From positions 1-9,006 of the forward strand of contig WHTL01000157.1 of NCBI GenBank assembly GCA_009377735.1: a stretch of DNA of 9,006 nt, given 5' to 3'. The position numbers and the translations under genes are program-made. Origin of the DNA: Acidimicrobiia bacterium (GTDB lineage Bacteria; Actinomycetota; Acidimicrobiia; Spongiisociales; ZC4RG35). Positions 8,247 to 9,006 of the stretch are shown here, one piece after another. Numbering within the stretch: the first letter of the stretch is position 1; the number at the start of each line of letters is the position of its first letter. A model generated the notes under the pieces. That model worked only from the letters and a program-made list of their open reading frames with translations, did not search any database and had not been told where the DNA came from.

Positions 8247-8369
8247 ATGCAGCAGTTCTCACACCTCGACTCCGGACATATGACCTCCTCGGTCATGTGT
8301 GTGTGCATGTGTGTGTGCTCTCGGGTGGTAGCCCGGGAGTCTGCGGAACTCTGCACGCAGTACTCCTGA
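8247..8369 (+). CDS. Polycysteine leader peptide (40 aa), cysteine-responsive attenuator ORF
   Basis: ATG at 8247 to TGA at 8367-8369 encodes 40 residues beginning MQQFSHLDSG, with the cluster CVCMCVC at residues 18-24 and a fifth Cys at 36. Cys codons are at 8298, 8304, 8310, 8316 and 8352. No Shine-Dalgarno is visible, but the promoter would start RNA at or within about three bases of the ATG, so leaderless translation is likely. In-frame ATGs at 8280, 8295 and 8307 are alternatives that keep some or all of the Cys codons. Short leaderless polycysteine ORFs that sense cysteinyl-tRNA supply and attenuate downstream sulfur genes have been described in mycobacteria. Here the next gene, 97 bases on, is a sulfurtransferase, as that model predicts. 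The peptide itself is probably without function; the ORF acts in cis. Function is inferred; the codon run and context are seen directly. Confidence 0.75.
   Translation: MQQFSHLDSGHMTSSVMCVCMCVCSRVVARESAELCTQYS
8295..8318 (+). repeat. Perfect 12-bp tandem duplication encoding MCVC-MCVC
   Basis: ATGTGTGTGTGC occurs twice head to tail with no mismatch. Being a multiple of three, it doubles the Cys codon count from two to four without disturbing the frame. Each unit alternates TGT and TGC and is itself a short TG repeat, a plausible origin by slippage. Confidence 0.9.
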
Positions 8370-8396
8370 GGAACGGCACCGCCACCCGAGAGGGCA

Positions 8397-8450
8397 ATGC
8401 TCCCGGTGTCGGTCTCTTCCTCACAACCCGGTCGGTGTTCACCGATCTGA
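8397..8450 (+). CDS. Possible second upstream ORF, 17 aa, weak
   Basis: ATG at 8397 after GAGAGG (8388-8393) gives 17 codons ending TGA at 8448-8450, two bases before the AAGGAG that serves the sulfurtransferase. It contains one Cys codon. Terminating ribosomes would cover that ribosome site and could re-initiate. Its AGAGG is partly buried in the P1 stem. The composition is unremarkable and it may be chance. Confidence 0.2.
   Translation: MLPVSVSSSQPGRCSPI
8430..8447 (+). other. Short hairpin just upstream of the sulfurtransferase ribosome site
   Basis: GGTCGGT (8430-8436) and ACCGATC (8441-8447) can pair over the four-base loop GTTC, seven pairs including one G-T. It ends five bases before AAGGAG. 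It could hold the spacer in a fixed shape next to the P3 pairing, or be incidental. Confidence 0.35.
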
Positions 8451-8452
8451 TC

Positions 8453-8458
8453 AAGGAG
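8453..8458 (+). promoter_or_regulatory. Ribosome binding site of the sulfurtransferase
   Basis: AAGGAG lies eight bases before ATG 8467, a strong canonical site. Most of it is also the target of the complementary TACTCCT at the leader stop codon. Confidence 0.85.
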
Positions 8459-8466
8459 TACGCGAA

Positions 8467-9006
8467 ATGCCAGAATCTCTTGTAACTACCCAATGGCTCG
8501 AGGACAACCTCGGCAATCCCAACGTCGTCATTATCGAGGTGGACGAGGACGTGGAGGCCTACAACCGTGATCACATCCCGGGCGCCATCGCCTGGAACTG
8601 GTCAACGGACCTCCATCACCCACTGCAGCGCGACTATCTCGACCAGGACGGATTCTCCGATCTCCTGGCGGCGGCAGGGGTCAATGACGGATCGACTGTT
8701 GCCCTCTACGGCGGCAACAGCAACTGGTTTGCCGCCTATGCCTACTGGCTCCTCAAATACCGTGGCTTCACCAATGTCTCGTTGGTCGACGGTGGTCGTT
8801 TGAAGTGGAAGATCGAGGAGCGACCACTCACATCCGACATACCCTCCCCCACCGCCACTGCCTTCAAGATCGGTGGTGGAGAACGACCCGAACTGCGGGC
8901 GTTCCGTGACGATGTGATCGCGGCCATCGGCGCCTCCCAGTTTGTCGATGTCCGCTCCCCTGAGGAGTTCAGTGGTGCGAAGCTCGCTCCAGACCATCTC
9001 CCCCAG
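8467..9006 (+). CDS. Thiosulfate sulfurtransferase (rhodanese, CysA2/SseA type), partial at C-terminus
   Basis: The first 180 codons of a two-domain rhodanese that transfers sulfane sulfur from thiosulfate or a similar donor to an acceptor in the cytoplasm. Recognisable parts are EVDEDVEAYNRDHIPGAI (residues about 24-41), TVALYGGNSNWFAAYAYW, LVDGGRLKW, AFRDDVIAAI and FVDVRSPEEFSG, which closely follow the mycobacterial CysA2 type (about 277 aa, from memory). Domain 1 (about 1-135) carries no active-site Cys, as expected for the inactive half. The catalytic loop of domain 2 (CRxGxRS-type) should lie beyond the right edge, so activity cannot be confirmed. The start is set by AAGGAG eight bases upstream. 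The preceding cysteine-rich leader and complementary RNA elements indicate cysteine-dependent control, which suits a sulfur assimilation or mobilisation role. In actinobacteria such genes often head sulfur operons, but downstream partners are not visible. Confidence 0.92.
   Translation, partial: MPESLVTTQWLEDNLGNPNVVIIEVDEDVEAYNRDHIPGAIAWNWSTDLHHPLQRDYLDQDGFSDLLAAAGVNDGSTVALYGGNSNWFAAYAYWLLKYRGFTNVSLVDGGRLKWKIEERPLTSDIPSPTATAFKIGGGERPELRAFRDDVIAAIGASQFVDVRSPEEFSGAKLAPDHLPQ

Larger units (their letters stand above)
8318..8460 (+). promoter_or_regulatory. Cis-acting RNA attenuator with alternative anti-Shine-Dalgarno pairing
   Basis: Three pairings can be read directly. P1: 8318-8328 (CTCTCGGGTGG) pairs perfectly with 8382-8392, 11 bp, beginning in the last clustered Cys codon. 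P2: GGAGTCTGCG (8336-8345) pairs with CGCAG-T-ACTCC (8356-8366), 10 bp with T8361 bulged, nested within P1. P3: TACTCCT (8361-8367), overlapping the leader stop codon, is exactly complementary to AGGAGTA (8454-8460), the ribosome site of the sulfurtransferase. P2 and P3 compete for ACTCC (8362-8366). A ribosome stalled on the Cys cluster would cover the P1 5' arm but leave P2 free, holding the anti-Shine-Dalgarno and exposing the gene's ribosome site; ribosomes passing through would open P2 and allow P3. That direction of control is inference. No U-tract follows, so an intrinsic terminator is not evident. Confidence 0.6.

Noticed and set aside
8277..8299. Hairpin ATGACC-TCCTC-GGTCAT early in the leader as a separate regulatory element
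   Set aside because: The pairing is real (six perfect pairs, extendable), but it lies inside translated leader codons and would be melted by the first ribosome; no clear role.
8382..8430. Intrinsic terminator after the leader stem
   Set aside because: The 11-bp stem is strong, but the bases after 8392 contain no run of T, so a Rho-independent terminator is not supported.
8210..8485. Plus-strand 91-codon frame overlapping the leader and the start of the sulfurtransferase
   Set aside because: It runs through the promoter, is out of phase with the polycysteine ORF and with the sulfurtransferase, and overlaps the latter's ribosome site. Its Cys residues are the TG repeat read in another frame.

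Overview
The window looks like chromosomal DNA of a high-GC bacterium, most likely an actinomycete-related lineage (Actinomycetota, possibly Acidimicrobiia-like). The reasons are G/C-rich third codon positions, a thiosulfate sulfurtransferase very close in sequence style to mycobacterial CysA2, a polycysteine leader ORF of the kind described in mycobacteria, and a TTG start. The lineage is an inference. I see no mobile element, CRISPR array, rRNA or tRNA.

Layout. Bases 1-5892 (minus strand) hold one uninterrupted reading frame of at least 1964 codons that runs off the left edge. It encodes a secreted multidomain subtilisin-like (S8) peptidase. In order it has a signal peptide, a propeptide, a catalytic domain with an intact Asp/His/Ser triad, two carboxypeptidase-regulatory-like domains, a choice-of-anchor-J-like domain, two successive copies of a [regulatory-like domain + short beta domain + six-bladed Kelch propeller + Ig/BACON-like domain] block, and a Pro/Thr repeat at the window edge. 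Its promoter lies in the 120-base gap at 5893-6012. Next, on the same strand, are a CPA2/Kef-type cation:proton antiporter with a universal-stress-protein-like C-terminal region (6013-8049) and, one base upstream of it, a candidate 40-codon ORF (8051-8173) that may be translationally coupled to it.

From about 8210 rightwards transcription is divergent. A TTGACA / TAGCGT promoter leads almost directly into a 40-codon leader ORF (8247-8369) carrying the Cys-rich run CVCMCVC, made by a perfect 12-bp tandem duplication. Around it are an 11-bp perfect stem, a 10-bp bulged stem, and a 7-base sequence at the leader's stop codon exactly complementary to the Shine-Dalgarno region of the following gene. 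That gene (8467 to the right edge) is a thiosulfate sulfurtransferase of the CysA2/SseA type. Together this reads as a cysteine-sensing attenuator controlling a sulfur-metabolism gene, the most interesting element in the window.

The left part (secreted protease, ion antiporter) and right part (cysteine-regulated sulfurtransferase) look like two independent transcription units back to back, not one system.
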